Below the pieces are notes generated by a model that was not told where the DNA came from, did not search any database, and was given only the letters and a program-made list of their open reading frames with translations. A stretch of 64,000 bases of DNA from Parasponia andersonii (Eukaryota; Streptophyta; Magnoliopsida; Rosales; Cannabaceae). The DNA lies in the NCBI GenBank assembly GCA_002914805.1, contig JXTB01000002.1:618463-682462 (forward strand), written 5' to 3'. A program made the position numbers and the translations under genes. Positions 36,256 to 46,515 of the stretch are shown here, in pieces (the stretch's first letter is position 1; every line of letters begins with the position of its first letter).

Positions 36256-36839
36256 TGTTGAACAAATCAACAATTGTAGCTCACCAACTAGTCGCAATAA
36301 GAAGAGTGAAAATGCAGCCGCAATAGGAATAGTAAAAAGAGAAACCGCAATAAAAATAGTAAAAATGGCAGCCACAATAAGAATAGTAAAAAGGGCAGCC
36401 GCAACAGTAATAGTGAAAAGAGTAGCCGTAATAGTAATAGTAAAAGATAGTGTTCACACCACCTTTCAAGTTCTATAAATACGGAGGGTTTCATCACTTG
36501 TTTAGCATCTCATTCTAAATCTTCTTCCTTTTTAAGAGAAAATTCAAGCCTAGGAATTCCTCTTAGTGTCCCACTTGTTTTCTCCTAAATTGTTTAGAGA
36601 GAGTGTTTTCTCCTATTTCAAGAGAGAGATATTCATTTGTTCTCTCTTTGTATTTAGAGAGAAGTGAGTTGTAATCTCCTTTTCATAGTGAAATTCTTTA
36701 CAGCCTTATCCATGGACGTAGTCTAAATTGGGTGAACCACGATAATTCTTTTATGTGCCTTATTTTTTTCATTTTATCCAAATTTTCTCAACTCGTATTT
36801 TAGCTGTGTTATCGCTTCCGCAAAGTCGATCTCCTAACA
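36256..36839 (+). repeat. 5' LTR of the copia element
   Basis: Starts TGTTGAAC and ends CTCCTAACA (TG...CA). Its first 200 bases contain five to six degenerate copies of a 24-base unit (gccgcaataagaatagtaaa). A TATA box (TATAAATA, 36474-36481) precedes the likely transcript start. Confidence 0.9.
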
Positions 36840-36840
36840 G

Positions 36841-36853
36841 TGGTATCAGAGCC
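36841..36853 (+). other. Primer-binding site (initiator tRNA-Met)
   Basis: TGGTATCAGAGCC, one base after the 5' LTR. It is complementary to the 3' end of plant initiator methionine tRNA, the usual primer of copia elements. Confidence 0.9.
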
Positions 36854-36971
36854 ATTGGTGGAGTACTATTCACATATATCGTACTATTCACGTATACAAT
36901 ACTATTCACGTATACAGTACTATTCACATATAGTGAAACGGTGGTAACTGAACAAATCGTGGTGAACAAAA

Positions 36972-38068
36972 ATGACGGCAAAATTCGATATTGAGAAGTT
37001 TAATGGGAACAATTTCTCTTTGTGGAAAATGAAGATAAAGGTAATCTTGAGAAAAGATAATTGCCTAGCAACAATTGGGGAAAGGCCTGCTGAGATTACT
37101 GATGATAAAATATGGGACGAGATAGATAGCAATGCTGTCGCTAACTTACATCTAGCGTTAGCAGATAGAGTCCTGTCGAGCATTGAGGAGAAGAAATCAG
37201 CCAATGAGATACAGGATACACTGACAAAGTTGTATCAGGCCAAGTCGCTTCACAATAAAATTTTCTTAAAGAGAAAGTGTTATACCCTTCGGATGGCAGA
37301 ATTAAAAAAGGCTAACTACTACATCAACACCCTCAATACTTTATTCGCACAGCTCACAACAATGGAGCATAAAATAGAGGATAATGAGCGTGCAGAAATC
37401 AACTTCAGAGTTTACTTGATTCATATGATCAGCTCATCATAAATATAACCAGCAATGCGACAACTCTAGTTTTCAACGATCTTATAGCTGCTGTTCTCGA
37501 AGAAGAAAATTGGCGTAAAAATAAGGAAGGCAGATTAGCAAGTTCACAGCAAGTAGAGGCTTTGACAATGAGAGGGAGATCAACGGAACGTGGCCCCAGT
37601 GGGAGTCAGAGTCATAGTAGATCAAAGTTAAGAAGTAAGAAGAATGTCAAGTGTTATCACTGTAGCAAGAAAGAGCACGTCAAAAGAGAGTATTGGCAAC
37701 TCAAGAAGAATGGAGATTCCAGAAGGAAGGACCTCGAGTCATCAAATGCTCAGAGGAATGTTGCAAATACTTCAGATGATGGAAGAATCCTGTATAGTGA
37801 AGCAGCAACAATTTCTAAGGATAGACGGCAGCTCACTGATGTTTGGTTAGTGGATTTGGGAGCAACATGGCACATGACTTCTCACAGAGAATAGTTTCAC
37901 AAATATAAACCTGTCTCTGGAGGATCTGTATTCATGGGTAACGATCATGCCTTAGAGAACGCTGGGATTGGTACTATCAAGATAAAGATATATGATGACA
38001 CTATTCGTACTATTCAAGAGGTGCAAAATGTAAAGGGCCTCAAGAAAAATCTATTGTCTTTGGGATAA
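36972..38068 (+). pseudogene. Copia gag and protease remnant
   Basis: Gag begins at 36972 (MTAKFDIEKFNGNNFSLWKM) and reads to 37442, where a frameshift near 37410 ends it; the frame resumes downstream with the gag C-terminus. The zinc knuckle is damaged: the last cysteine of C-X2-C-X4-H-X4-C is tyrosine (CYHCSKKEHVKREY). The protease active site DSGA is changed to DLGA in WLVDLGATWHMTS. Stops at 37892 and 38066 break the frame. Three separate losses of function are therefore visible here. Confidence 0.85.
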
Positions 38069-39204
38069 TTAGATAACCTTAGATGCAAAACTCATGTCAA
38101 GAATGAAATCACGAAGATTATGAAGGGCGCACTTGTAGTAATGAAGGCGGAGAAAATCGCAGTGAATCCATACATGCTTAAAGGAGATACACTAATGGAA
38201 GCGGAGGCATCAGTTGCTTCAACAAATTCCGGAGAAGAATCAACGATGATGTGGCATCGTAAGCTTGGCCATATGTTGGAACGAGGCTTGAAGATTCTCT
38301 CTGAATGAAGGTTGCTTCCTAATCTCACAAAGATAACTTTACCCTTTTGTGAGCATTATGTCACAAGCAAGCAACATAGATTAAAGTTTAGCACATCTAG
38401 TTCTAAAAGTAAAAAAGTTCTAGACTTGGTTCACTCTGATGTTTGGCAAGCACCGGTAATGTCCCTAAGAGGAGCTAGATACTTTGTATCTTTTATTGAT
38501 GATCACTCCAGGAGATATTGGGTGTATCCTATCAAGAGGAAGGCAGATGTGTTTTCAGTCTTCAAAATATTCAAAGCACAGATAGAGCTTGAATCTAGAG
38601 AAAAGATCAAGTGTCTAAGGACAGACAATGGAGGAGAATATATAAGCGATGAATTTGATAACTTCTGTCAACAAGAAGATATCAAGAGGCAGTTCATAGT
38701 GGCGTACACTCCTCAACAAAATAGAATGGCAGAGTGGATGAACAGAACCTTATCGGAAAGAACAAGAGTAATGTTGAAAGCTGCAGGTATACCTAAGACA
38801 TTCTGGGCAGAAGCAGTCAAAACCGTCTGTTATGTGATTAATCGATCTCCATCAACAGCGATTGATCTGAAGACACCAATGGAGATGTGGACTGGTAAGC
38901 AGGCTGATTATTCTCGCTTACATATATTTGGATGTCCTGTGTACGTGATGTACAACGCTCAAGAAATCACAAAACTGGATTCAAAGTCCAGAAGATGTGT
39001 ACTCTTAGGATTTGCTGATGGAGTCAAGAGATATCGCTTATGCGATCCCACTGCCCATAAGGTTGTCATCAGCAGAGATGTGATATTTGCAGAGAATAAA
39101 CTGAAAGAGAAGGGAGACGATAGCAAGCCAGAAACTACTACAGTTCAGGTAGAAAAGAATACTGAATATTCAGATTCTTCTGAAGTTGCACCAGAGTACG
39201 AATA
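38069..39204 (+). pseudogene. Copia integrase remnant
   Basis: Starts with the GAG-pre-integrase motif (MMWHRKLGHMLERGL) up to a stop near 38306. From 38312 the core reads open to 39205. Catalytic residues are visible: Asp in LVHSDVWQ, Asp in LRTDNGGEYI and Glu in MAEWMNRTL. The zinc-binding HHCC region keeps HRKLGH but has lost part of its second half (PFCEHYVTSKQ has one of the two cysteines). Ends at a stop after APEYE. Confidence 0.85.
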
Positions 39205-40918
39205 GAAGAACCAATCAAGGAAGAGGCTTCTAAAATTCGTCGGTCAACTCGTGAGAGAAGAACACCGGCATGGCACTCGGATTATATCACTGAGAGCAAT
39301 ATTGCATACTGTCTTCTAACAGAGGATGGAGAGCCAACAACTTTCCATGAGGCTACCAAAAGCCCGGATGTATCCCTATGGATAACAGCAATGGAAGAAG
39401 AGATTGAAGCCCTTCACAAGAACAAGACATGGGATCTTGTTTCGCTACCACAAAAAAGGAAAGCTATTGGCAATAAATGGGTCTACAAAATCAAGCGTGA
39501 TAGCAATGATCAAGTGGAGTGGTATTGTGCGAGATTGGAGGTAAAAGGATATGCTCAGAAAGAAGGTATTGACTTCAATGAGATATTTTCACCTGTAGTT
39601 CGACTGATAACAATTAGAGTGATTTTGGCGATGTATGCTACGTCACCTGTAGTTCGACTGACAACAATTAGAGTGGTTTTGGCGATGTATACTACGTTTG
39701 ACTTACATCTAGAGCAGCTAGATGTGAAAACTGCTTTTCTTCATGGAGAACTTGAATAAGAGATTTATATGCTCCAACCAGAAGGTTTTGCTGAAACAGG
39801 CAAAGAGAACTTAGTTTGTAGGTTGAACAAATCTCTATACAATCTCAAACAGGCGCCAAGGTGTTGGTATAAGAGATTCAATTCCTTTATCATAAGCCTT
39901 GGGTATAACAGACTCAGTTTAGACCACTGCACATACTTCAGAGGTTTGATAAAGATAGTGACTTCATTATCTTATTGTTGTACGTGGATGACATATTGAT
40001 AACGGGCCCCAACAAAGGCAGAATCCAAGAATTAAAGGCACAGTTAGCTAGAGAATTTGATATGAAGGACTTGGGACTAACAAACAAGATTCTAATGACG
40101 CAAATTCACCGAGACAAAGGTAACAGGAAGATTCGGCTTTCTCAGAAGAATTATTTGAAGAAAATCCTACGCCGCTTCAATATGCTAGATTGTAAGTCGA
40201 TTTCTACCCTACTTCCTGTTAACTTCAAGTTATCCTCTGGGATGTGTCCTAACAATGAAGCAGAGAGGATAGAGATGTCTCGAGTACCATATGCATAAGC
40301 AATGGAAAGACTAATGTTCACCATGATATGTACAAGACCAGACATTGCACAAGCAGTATGAGCGGTTAGTCGATATATGGAGAATCCTGATGGAGAGCAT
40401 TGGAATGTTGTGAAAAGAATTCTGAGATATATCAAAGGAACCTCAGATACTATATTATGTTACGGAGGATCAGAATTTACTGTCAGAGAATATGTTGATT
40501 CAGATTTTGCGGGTGATGGGTGATCTTGACAAATGAAAATCTACTACAGGCTATGTGTTTACTCTTACAAAATGAGCTGTAAGCTAGGTTTCAAAACTGC
40601 AAATTGTTGTGGTTTTATCTACAACAGAAGCAGAATACATGGCAGCTACACAAGCTTGTAAAGAGGCTATTTGGATTCAAAGGTTATTGGAGGAGTTCGG
40701 GCACAAACAAAAAAAGGTTCCTCTATTTTGTGACTGTTAAGTACCTTGCACATTGCAAGGAATCCATCCTTTCATTCCAGGACAAAGCACATTGGCGTTC
40801 AATATCACTTTGTTCGAGAAGTAATAGAAGATAGAAGTATGGACATGAAGAAGATTCACACAAAAGAGAACCTAGCAGATGCTTTAACCAAACCAATCAA
40901 CAATGACAAGTTCCAATA
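39205..40918 (+). pseudogene. Copia reverse transcriptase / RNase H remnant
   Basis: Reverse transcriptase blocks are recognisable: EEEIEALHKNKTWDLVSLP, NKWVYKIKRD, LDVKTAFLHGELE, LYNLKQAPRCWYKRF and the catalytic YVDD at 39981-39992. A 54-bp segment is tandemly duplicated at 39589-39642/39643-39696, repeating SPVVRLITIRVILAMY inside the palm. A stop lies at 39757 and a frameshift near 39955; RNase H (TEAEYMAATQACKEA, near 40625) is split over frames. The C-terminal NLADALTKPINNDKFQ ends near 40917. Confidence 0.85.
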
Positions 40919-41030
40919 GTGTATATCCTTATATGGTATAGCAGAAATATAAGCAGCATGAAGAGTTGACAAGGGAAGAAATGAGAGATTCATCAAGTGT
41001 GAAGACATGATTGAAATCAAGTCTTCGAGT

Positions 41031-41037
41031 GGGAGAA
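41031..41037 (+). other. Polypurine tract
   Basis: GGGAGAA immediately before the TG of the 3' LTR, the expected second-strand primer site. Confidence 0.75.
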
Positions 41038-41623
41038 TGCTGAACAAATCAACAATTGTAACTCACCAACCAGCCGCAATAGGAACAGTGAAAAGGCAGC
41101 CGCAATAAGAATAGTAAAAAGGGAAGCTACAATAGGAATAGTAAAAAGGACAGCCGCAATAAGAATAATAAAAAGGGCAGCTGCAATAGTAATAGTAAAA
41201 AGAGCAGCCGTAATAGCAATAGAAAAATATGGTGTTCACACCACCTTTCAAGTTTTATAAATACGGAGGGCTTCATCACTTGTTTATCATCCCATTCTAA
41301 ATCCTCTTCCTTTCTAAGAGAGAATTCGAGCCTAGGAATTCCTGTTAGTGTCCCACTTGTTTTCTCCTTAATTATTTAAAGCGAGTGTTTTCTCCTATTT
41401 CAAGAGAAAGATATTCATTTATTCTCTCCTTATATTTAGATAGATATGAGTTGTAATCTCCTTTTCAGAGTGAAATTTTTCACAGCCTTGTCCGTGGACG
41501 TAGCCTAAATTGGGTGAACCACGTTAATTTTTTTGTGTGTCTTATTTTTTTCATTTTACCCAAATTTTCTCAACTCGTATTTTAGTTGTGTATTATCGCT
41601 TTCGCAAAGCCGATCTCTTAATA
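41038..41623 (+). repeat. 3' LTR of the copia element
   Basis: Starts TGCTGAAC and aligns end to end with the 5' LTR, with the same 24-base repeats and TATAAATA. Its last bases are TTAATA where the 5' LTR has CTAACA, so the terminal CA has mutated to TA. Downstream flank is tttta. Confidence 0.9.
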
Positions 41624-42869
41624 TTTTAATGAGTCAAACGTCAAATTTAGACAGAATGTACTGCATATTAGATAAAATATCGGTATTTTTTCCATGTACT
41701 CTTCTTTGTTTAGTAAGAGTGGGTAAAGGTTAGGGTTATATTTTCAAAATCTTTAATTTGATGATTCATAACGCAAATAAGAGCATTTAATGCCCTCAAC
41801 TGCCGAAATGATTGATGAAGCAAATAAGGGTATTTATTTCTCTTTTTTTATCTTGGTTGAGGTACTTCTCTTCTTCCTCGTTTAACAGAAGGTAGATAAA
41901 AATTGAAGTTTTTACCATCAAATTCCCTAATTTGATAGTTCTTGAACCAAATAAAGGCTTTTTTTTTTAATACAGGTAGAATAAAGGTATTTTTTGCCAT
42001 CTAATTTTTCAGACTACCAAATGCGCGATTAAAACGTCATATATTTAATCAAATTTTGACGTTTTACTGACAAAAGGAGCCCAACTAGAAAACTTTGATA
42101 GATCAGAGCTTTGAATGGACCATTTCAAAAGTCGCTAACCAAAATTCGACTTAATCTAAAGTTCCAGGGCTAAAGATGAGTTTTACCCAAATTTTTAATT
42201 GCAATCCGCCAAAAAAAAAAAAAAAATCACCTATTATCCAAAATCAATCGAATAACTACTACTGAGGAATTCATGAAAAGCGAAAACGTCGTGAGAATTA
42301 CTTGCAAGTATATTGTTCATGTAGGCTTCTTATTTTAAAACCTCGTTATGTTAATTAATATGTATTATTCTTCTTCTCCTTTTTAAAGGAGAATGAGAAT
42401 CATTGAGAAGTTAATGCACAAGGTAACGAACACTTGTAATCATAATTTATGGTTCTGAAAAGCCAGCGCTTATAGATATCTTCTTAATGAAACTTAATCA
42501 ACTGAATCTTATCCAAAGCAAACAAATCAGTTGAATCTTATATTATACACCGAGAATTTGCATATTCAAACTCTAGGTAAATTTATTAATTAGATTCCAA
42601 AAAATAAGAGAGGAAACGGAGGTGTACGACCAGCCCAAACCACAGCCTATAGCCTGCATCATTAAAGCTGGCCCACAGGCCCAGTTCCATACAATATTAT
42701 GAATAATAATCTGGTCAGGGTACCTATAATGAAATGATAAATCTCACAGTTGCATAGGAAACTTTAGAAGAGTCCTTGACATTGTGATTATAGGAAATTG
42801 AGGAAATTTGATTTTTTTTATGGTATTTTTTCAAATAAAATTGAAAAATTCAGGAATTTGAAATTGTTC

Positions 42870-43115
42870 TGAAAAATGCCGGATTTAATTATAAAATACC
42901 ACTTTTAAAAGTATTTATAAAAATACTACTTTTTATAAATTGATGAGATAGTTATCTGAGTTGACTTGAACGGTTACTTTAAAATTAAATTACTTACTAT
43001 AATAATCTAACTGGTTATCTCGAATACTATTGAAAAATACTAAATTAAAGAAGTATTTTTCTAATAATAAAAGTGATATTTTTCTAAATTATCCCGGATT
43101 TTTTAAAAAAATCAG
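42870..43115. mobile_element. AT-rich foldback (MITE-like) element
   Basis: The left part (ctgaaaaatgccggatttaa, then ataccacttttaaaagtatt) is an imperfect inverted copy of the right part (aaaagtgatatttttctaaa, then ttatcccggatttttt ... aaaatcag). The middle carries 'gttatctgagttgacttgaa'. The same wording is found at 18260-18510 and 43300-43560. Ends not exact. Confidence 0.45.
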
Positions 43116-43299
43116 TATTTTTCAAGTTTTGGTACGTTGGGCCTGGAATTTTGAAAATAACCCTAAGAAATATGGTCAAATGGACCCAATATTCGACATG
43201 CATGCAATTTATAATCAACATTATCTTAAGGGAAAATTAGGACTTTTACGGTGTTTTTAGAAAAAAAAAAAATTGAAAAATACGTTGGCTGTGATTTTT

Positions 43300-43560
43300 T
43301 AGATATGGTGTGATTTTACTAAAAACATGCCATTTTAAAAAATATTTATAAAAAATACCATCTTTTAAAATAATAACAATTTTCCAAAATTGGTAACTAA
43401 TAACTAAAAATATTATAATTAATATGAAATTAGTAACAGATAACTGGTAAATTAGTAAAGGCTCACCATTTTAAAAATGGTATTTTTTAAAAACTTTTTA
43501 AAAAGTGATATTTTTCTAATAAAAATTGTATGAAAATTAGGAAAAAAAAAAATTGACCAT
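43300..43560. mobile_element. Second AT-rich foldback (MITE-like) element
   Basis: 'gccattttaaaaaatattta', 'aaaaaataccatcttttaa' on the left and 'caccattttaaaaatggtat', 'aaaaagtgatatttttctaa' on the right are imperfect inverted copies. It is probably a second member of the 42870 family inserted nearby. Confidence 0.35.
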
Positions 43561-43913
43561 TCATATTTTTGTAATTCTTTTGGGGTTTTTTTACAGGTAA
43601 GTGTTAAAAATCCTTATCTTAATTGTAAAGTGAATGTAATAGTTTGCTCTACTAACAGCATTTTACTCGGTTTCAATTTGGTTGTTCAAGTCCAACTTCA
43701 TGCCCTTTTTTTTTGGGGGGAAAAAAACTGGATTAACTCATTAACATACCATATTTTACAAGAGGGGCAGAGACATGCGAGCAGCATACCATCTAAACTT
43801 ATTCTACAAGTACAGACTGATGAACCTGACTGTCATCTAGAACTGAACAACATGCATTAAACACAATGGTAACTAAAAGAATTGTCTTTAACTTCATAAA
43901 AAAACTCAAAACT

Positions 43914-46473
43914 TTAGTGCTGAGGAGTGAGAGAAGGAAATGAAGGAATGGATTGTAATATCAACTTCCGGCCACTCCTTCGACCAGGCGAAGATGATCC
44001 AAAGTGACAATGAGGAGAAGAGATCCTCTTGCTGTTGGGAGAAGCAGTCTTGATACCAGTGGTAGGAGAGCCGTCCCCTCGAAGAATCTCTGGCATTTCA
44101 TCATCAGGAATAGTTTGCACATGTTTCTCGAATTTGGGTTGAGATCGCAGAATACTCGGTTTACCGTGTTTCTGGCTGTACAATCCAGAAGAGGATGTCC
44201 CAGTAAGAAAGGAAGATCGTGGTGGCTTGCCCTTCGACGAGAATGGTATCGGAAGCAAAGGTCTGACGGAAAAAATTCCAATTAAACATCCTATAACAAT
44301 GAATGTCTACTTTTTCAGTGAAAAGAAGGTTCCATAAATCAAACCTTGATATCCGTAATGGTGTTATTGGAAGAGAAGAGCCTGGATTTTGCTCTTCATT
44401 GTTTTGAATTTCAATCTTCTGTAAAGGTTTGTCGACCAAACTCTTTTCACATGCTTCTGCTTCTTCGTCATCTTGCTCGTCTGTTCCAGTTAAAACAGAA
44501 CCTGAAATTCGAAACAAGAAATCAAAGACCTTGAAGACAAAGTTAAGAGTTGAGACATAACAATGGGCATACTATGAAAGCATGCTCAAGTAGTGTGCGG
44601 ATAAAAACTCACCATCCTTTCTACCAAACGCATTCTTACACCCTTCACATCGGCAGCTAATGGAACATCCAACTCCACCCTGTAAAAGAAAACCTTTTAT
44701 GAAGCAGATTTTACAGGAACTGAAAGCATACAGAATATGCTGAGGGGAGCAACCTGATAGCACTCGCAGTACTTTTTTAGGCAACTAGATTTCTTGCAGT
44801 TGCATCCCCTTTTATGTCGGGCTGATGCTGGGGTTTTGCTTGATTCATCCTACAAGTGAAAACCAACATCAGAATGCATTCAAACATGTCCACTAAGCAA
44901 GAGAGTAGGCAGACTCATTTTCTAACCCCAAATTCAGGAACAGAATCAGAGCTCCTAATCACTTTAGGAGCAAATGCAAGTGGATTGCGAGACTCAATCT
45001 GTTTTCGAGTAGCAAGAACAGTATCTTCGTGAATAGGTTTGTTGAAGCATTCTTGACAAGAACACGGTTCTATGCAGTAAACACCAGCTGCAAAGCATTC
45101 ACAGTAGCTGCAGGATGAATAAAGGAAATTAGTTCAATCTCATTCTTTTAGGATGGGAAGTTCTGTTTCATTCCTTCTGCTTATTTACGTATAGTATTTA
45201 ATGAGTTATTACTACTTTCAGCCCCCTAAAAGAATTGAAACCAAGCTTATTGGGAAATGACAAGCTCATTCTGAGACCTGGCAGCCCCTCTAATTTAAGC
45301 TAAATTTTCTAAAAGAATATCCCCCAGAAGTTGAGGTAAAATTGCCAATATATTACAATTTACATCCTCGATATTTATAATTTAGTGAATGCCCAAGACT
45401 CGATAAATAGAGTTGTCCACCAAATCCTTTTAAGTTCCCACAACCCACCTATACAATAGAAATTAGATTACCACTGAATTGTTGACTTTAAAAACTAGAC
45501 ACAATTGAATGTATCATATTGTCATATTTGCTTCATATCAAGACAATCAGAGTCAAATTAGATTTAGTTATTTTCACCACGTTGATGATAAATCTGGAAA
45601 ACAGATTGACTTGATTGAATGCACATAGATACAGCTAATGAATATAAAATCCTCTAGGAATTGGCAACCCCCAATAAAGCAAAACTTAGGGGCTGAATTG
45701 AATAGAGACAAATAAGAAAGGACTTACAGTTTCAAACACTTCGACTTCTTACAGTTACAACGCTTACAGCCCTCAGTTTCTCCCGCATTATCCAATCTAC
45801 GTCTGAAAATAGATTCCACATATAAGGCAAAAATCAGCAAAAGAATTAAATAATTAAACAAAACTGAAAATTTATTCTGATTCAGTAATCTAAACTAGAA
45901 AAATGTTGTAAACAGGAGTTACCTCTTTTTCTTGGGGCTATTCTGATTGAACTCTTCACTAGTTAAAGATCCAGGTGCTTGAGAAGCATCCTGTAGAAGC
46001 TGAACCCCATTTTCAGGGGTATTGTTGTCTATTTCAGAAGAAATTGGAATCAAGGATTTATCAAGGCCTTCTTGACCAGCTGTAGGAGAATGGATGGAGA
46101 CAGTGGAGCCAGGCAGCCTTATTTGTATTCCAGAAGACAAATTTTCATTCTTGGTGATTTTGCAATCCTTTGAGGATGTTGCAAGAGCATTTAAGTGTAA
46201 ACCAATTCCAGGTAACATGCGCTTTGAGGAGCTTTCACCACAAGGTCTAATAAAGCCCGGTTGCTTCTCATTAGCTGTGATCTCCTCATCATGTTGAGAT
46301 GAAACCGAACTATTATTTGAACCATCTTCTAAATTCTTCCTACGAGCTCCAGCCACCTCAAAATCTAGACAGCGCCTTCGCATTCCACGGTGTAAACTGA
46401 AAACAGACTATACATAAAAAGAGGAAACAATTCTTGCATTAGAACAGTCAAAATAGATTTATATATATCATGT

Positions 46474-46515
<42 letters not shown>

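Larger units (their letters stand above)
36256..41623 (+). mobile_element. Ty1/copia LTR retrotransposon, decayed (5.4 kb)
   Basis: Bounded by LTRs at 36256-36839 and 41038-41623, with a PBS after the first and a purine tract before the second. The internal order gag, protease, integrase, reverse transcriptase, RNase H is that of Ty1/copia. The reading frame is broken by several stops and frameshifts, so the copy cannot encode its own proteins. The insertion site is a T-rich stretch; flanks ttttt (left) and tttta (right) could be the 5-bp target duplication. LTR divergence by hand count is around 9-10 %, mostly transitions, so this is an old copy. Confidence 0.93.
36065..42188. mobile_element. 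Mutator-like TIR element interrupted by a copia retrotransposon
   Basis: The left end reads GGATAAACTCATTTTCGGCC; the right end, read on the other strand, is GGGTAAAACTCATCTTTAGC. Both continue with related sequence for about 100 bases (cccttgaatttcagact / ccctggaactttagatt; gatctaccaaagttt / gatctatcaaagttt). The flanks are aaattatta (36056-36064) and aaattttta (42189-42197): a 9-bp target duplication with one mismatch, as made by Mutator-like elements. Taking out the copia insertion (36256-41623) leaves roughly 0.75 kb with no transposase, so it is a non-autonomous element. TIR similarity is imperfect, showing age. Superfamily assignment rests on TSD length and long TIRs. Confidence 0.7.
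42189..43913. other. Intergenic region with AT-rich foldback elements
   Basis: Between the TIR element and the TSO1 stop codon. No gene. Two MITE-like stretches (42870-43115 and 43300-43560) are listed separately. The last few hundred bases are probably the 3' UTR side of the TSO1-like gene. Confidence 0.55.

Noticed and set aside
36137-36497. Frames of Ile-Val-Lys-Arg or Phe-Tyr-Leu repeats
   Set aside because: They come from the 24-base repeat units of the LTR on both strands.
43630-43860. 76-codon plus-strand frame near the TSO1 3' end
   Set aside because: Composition and lack of a recognisable motif; it overlaps the likely 3' UTR of the minus-strand gene.
46398-46407. Alternative acceptor (tttcag) for TSO1 exon 4
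   Set aside because: It would shift the frame away from RRRCLDF; the acceptor 10 bases earlier (tatag) keeps it.
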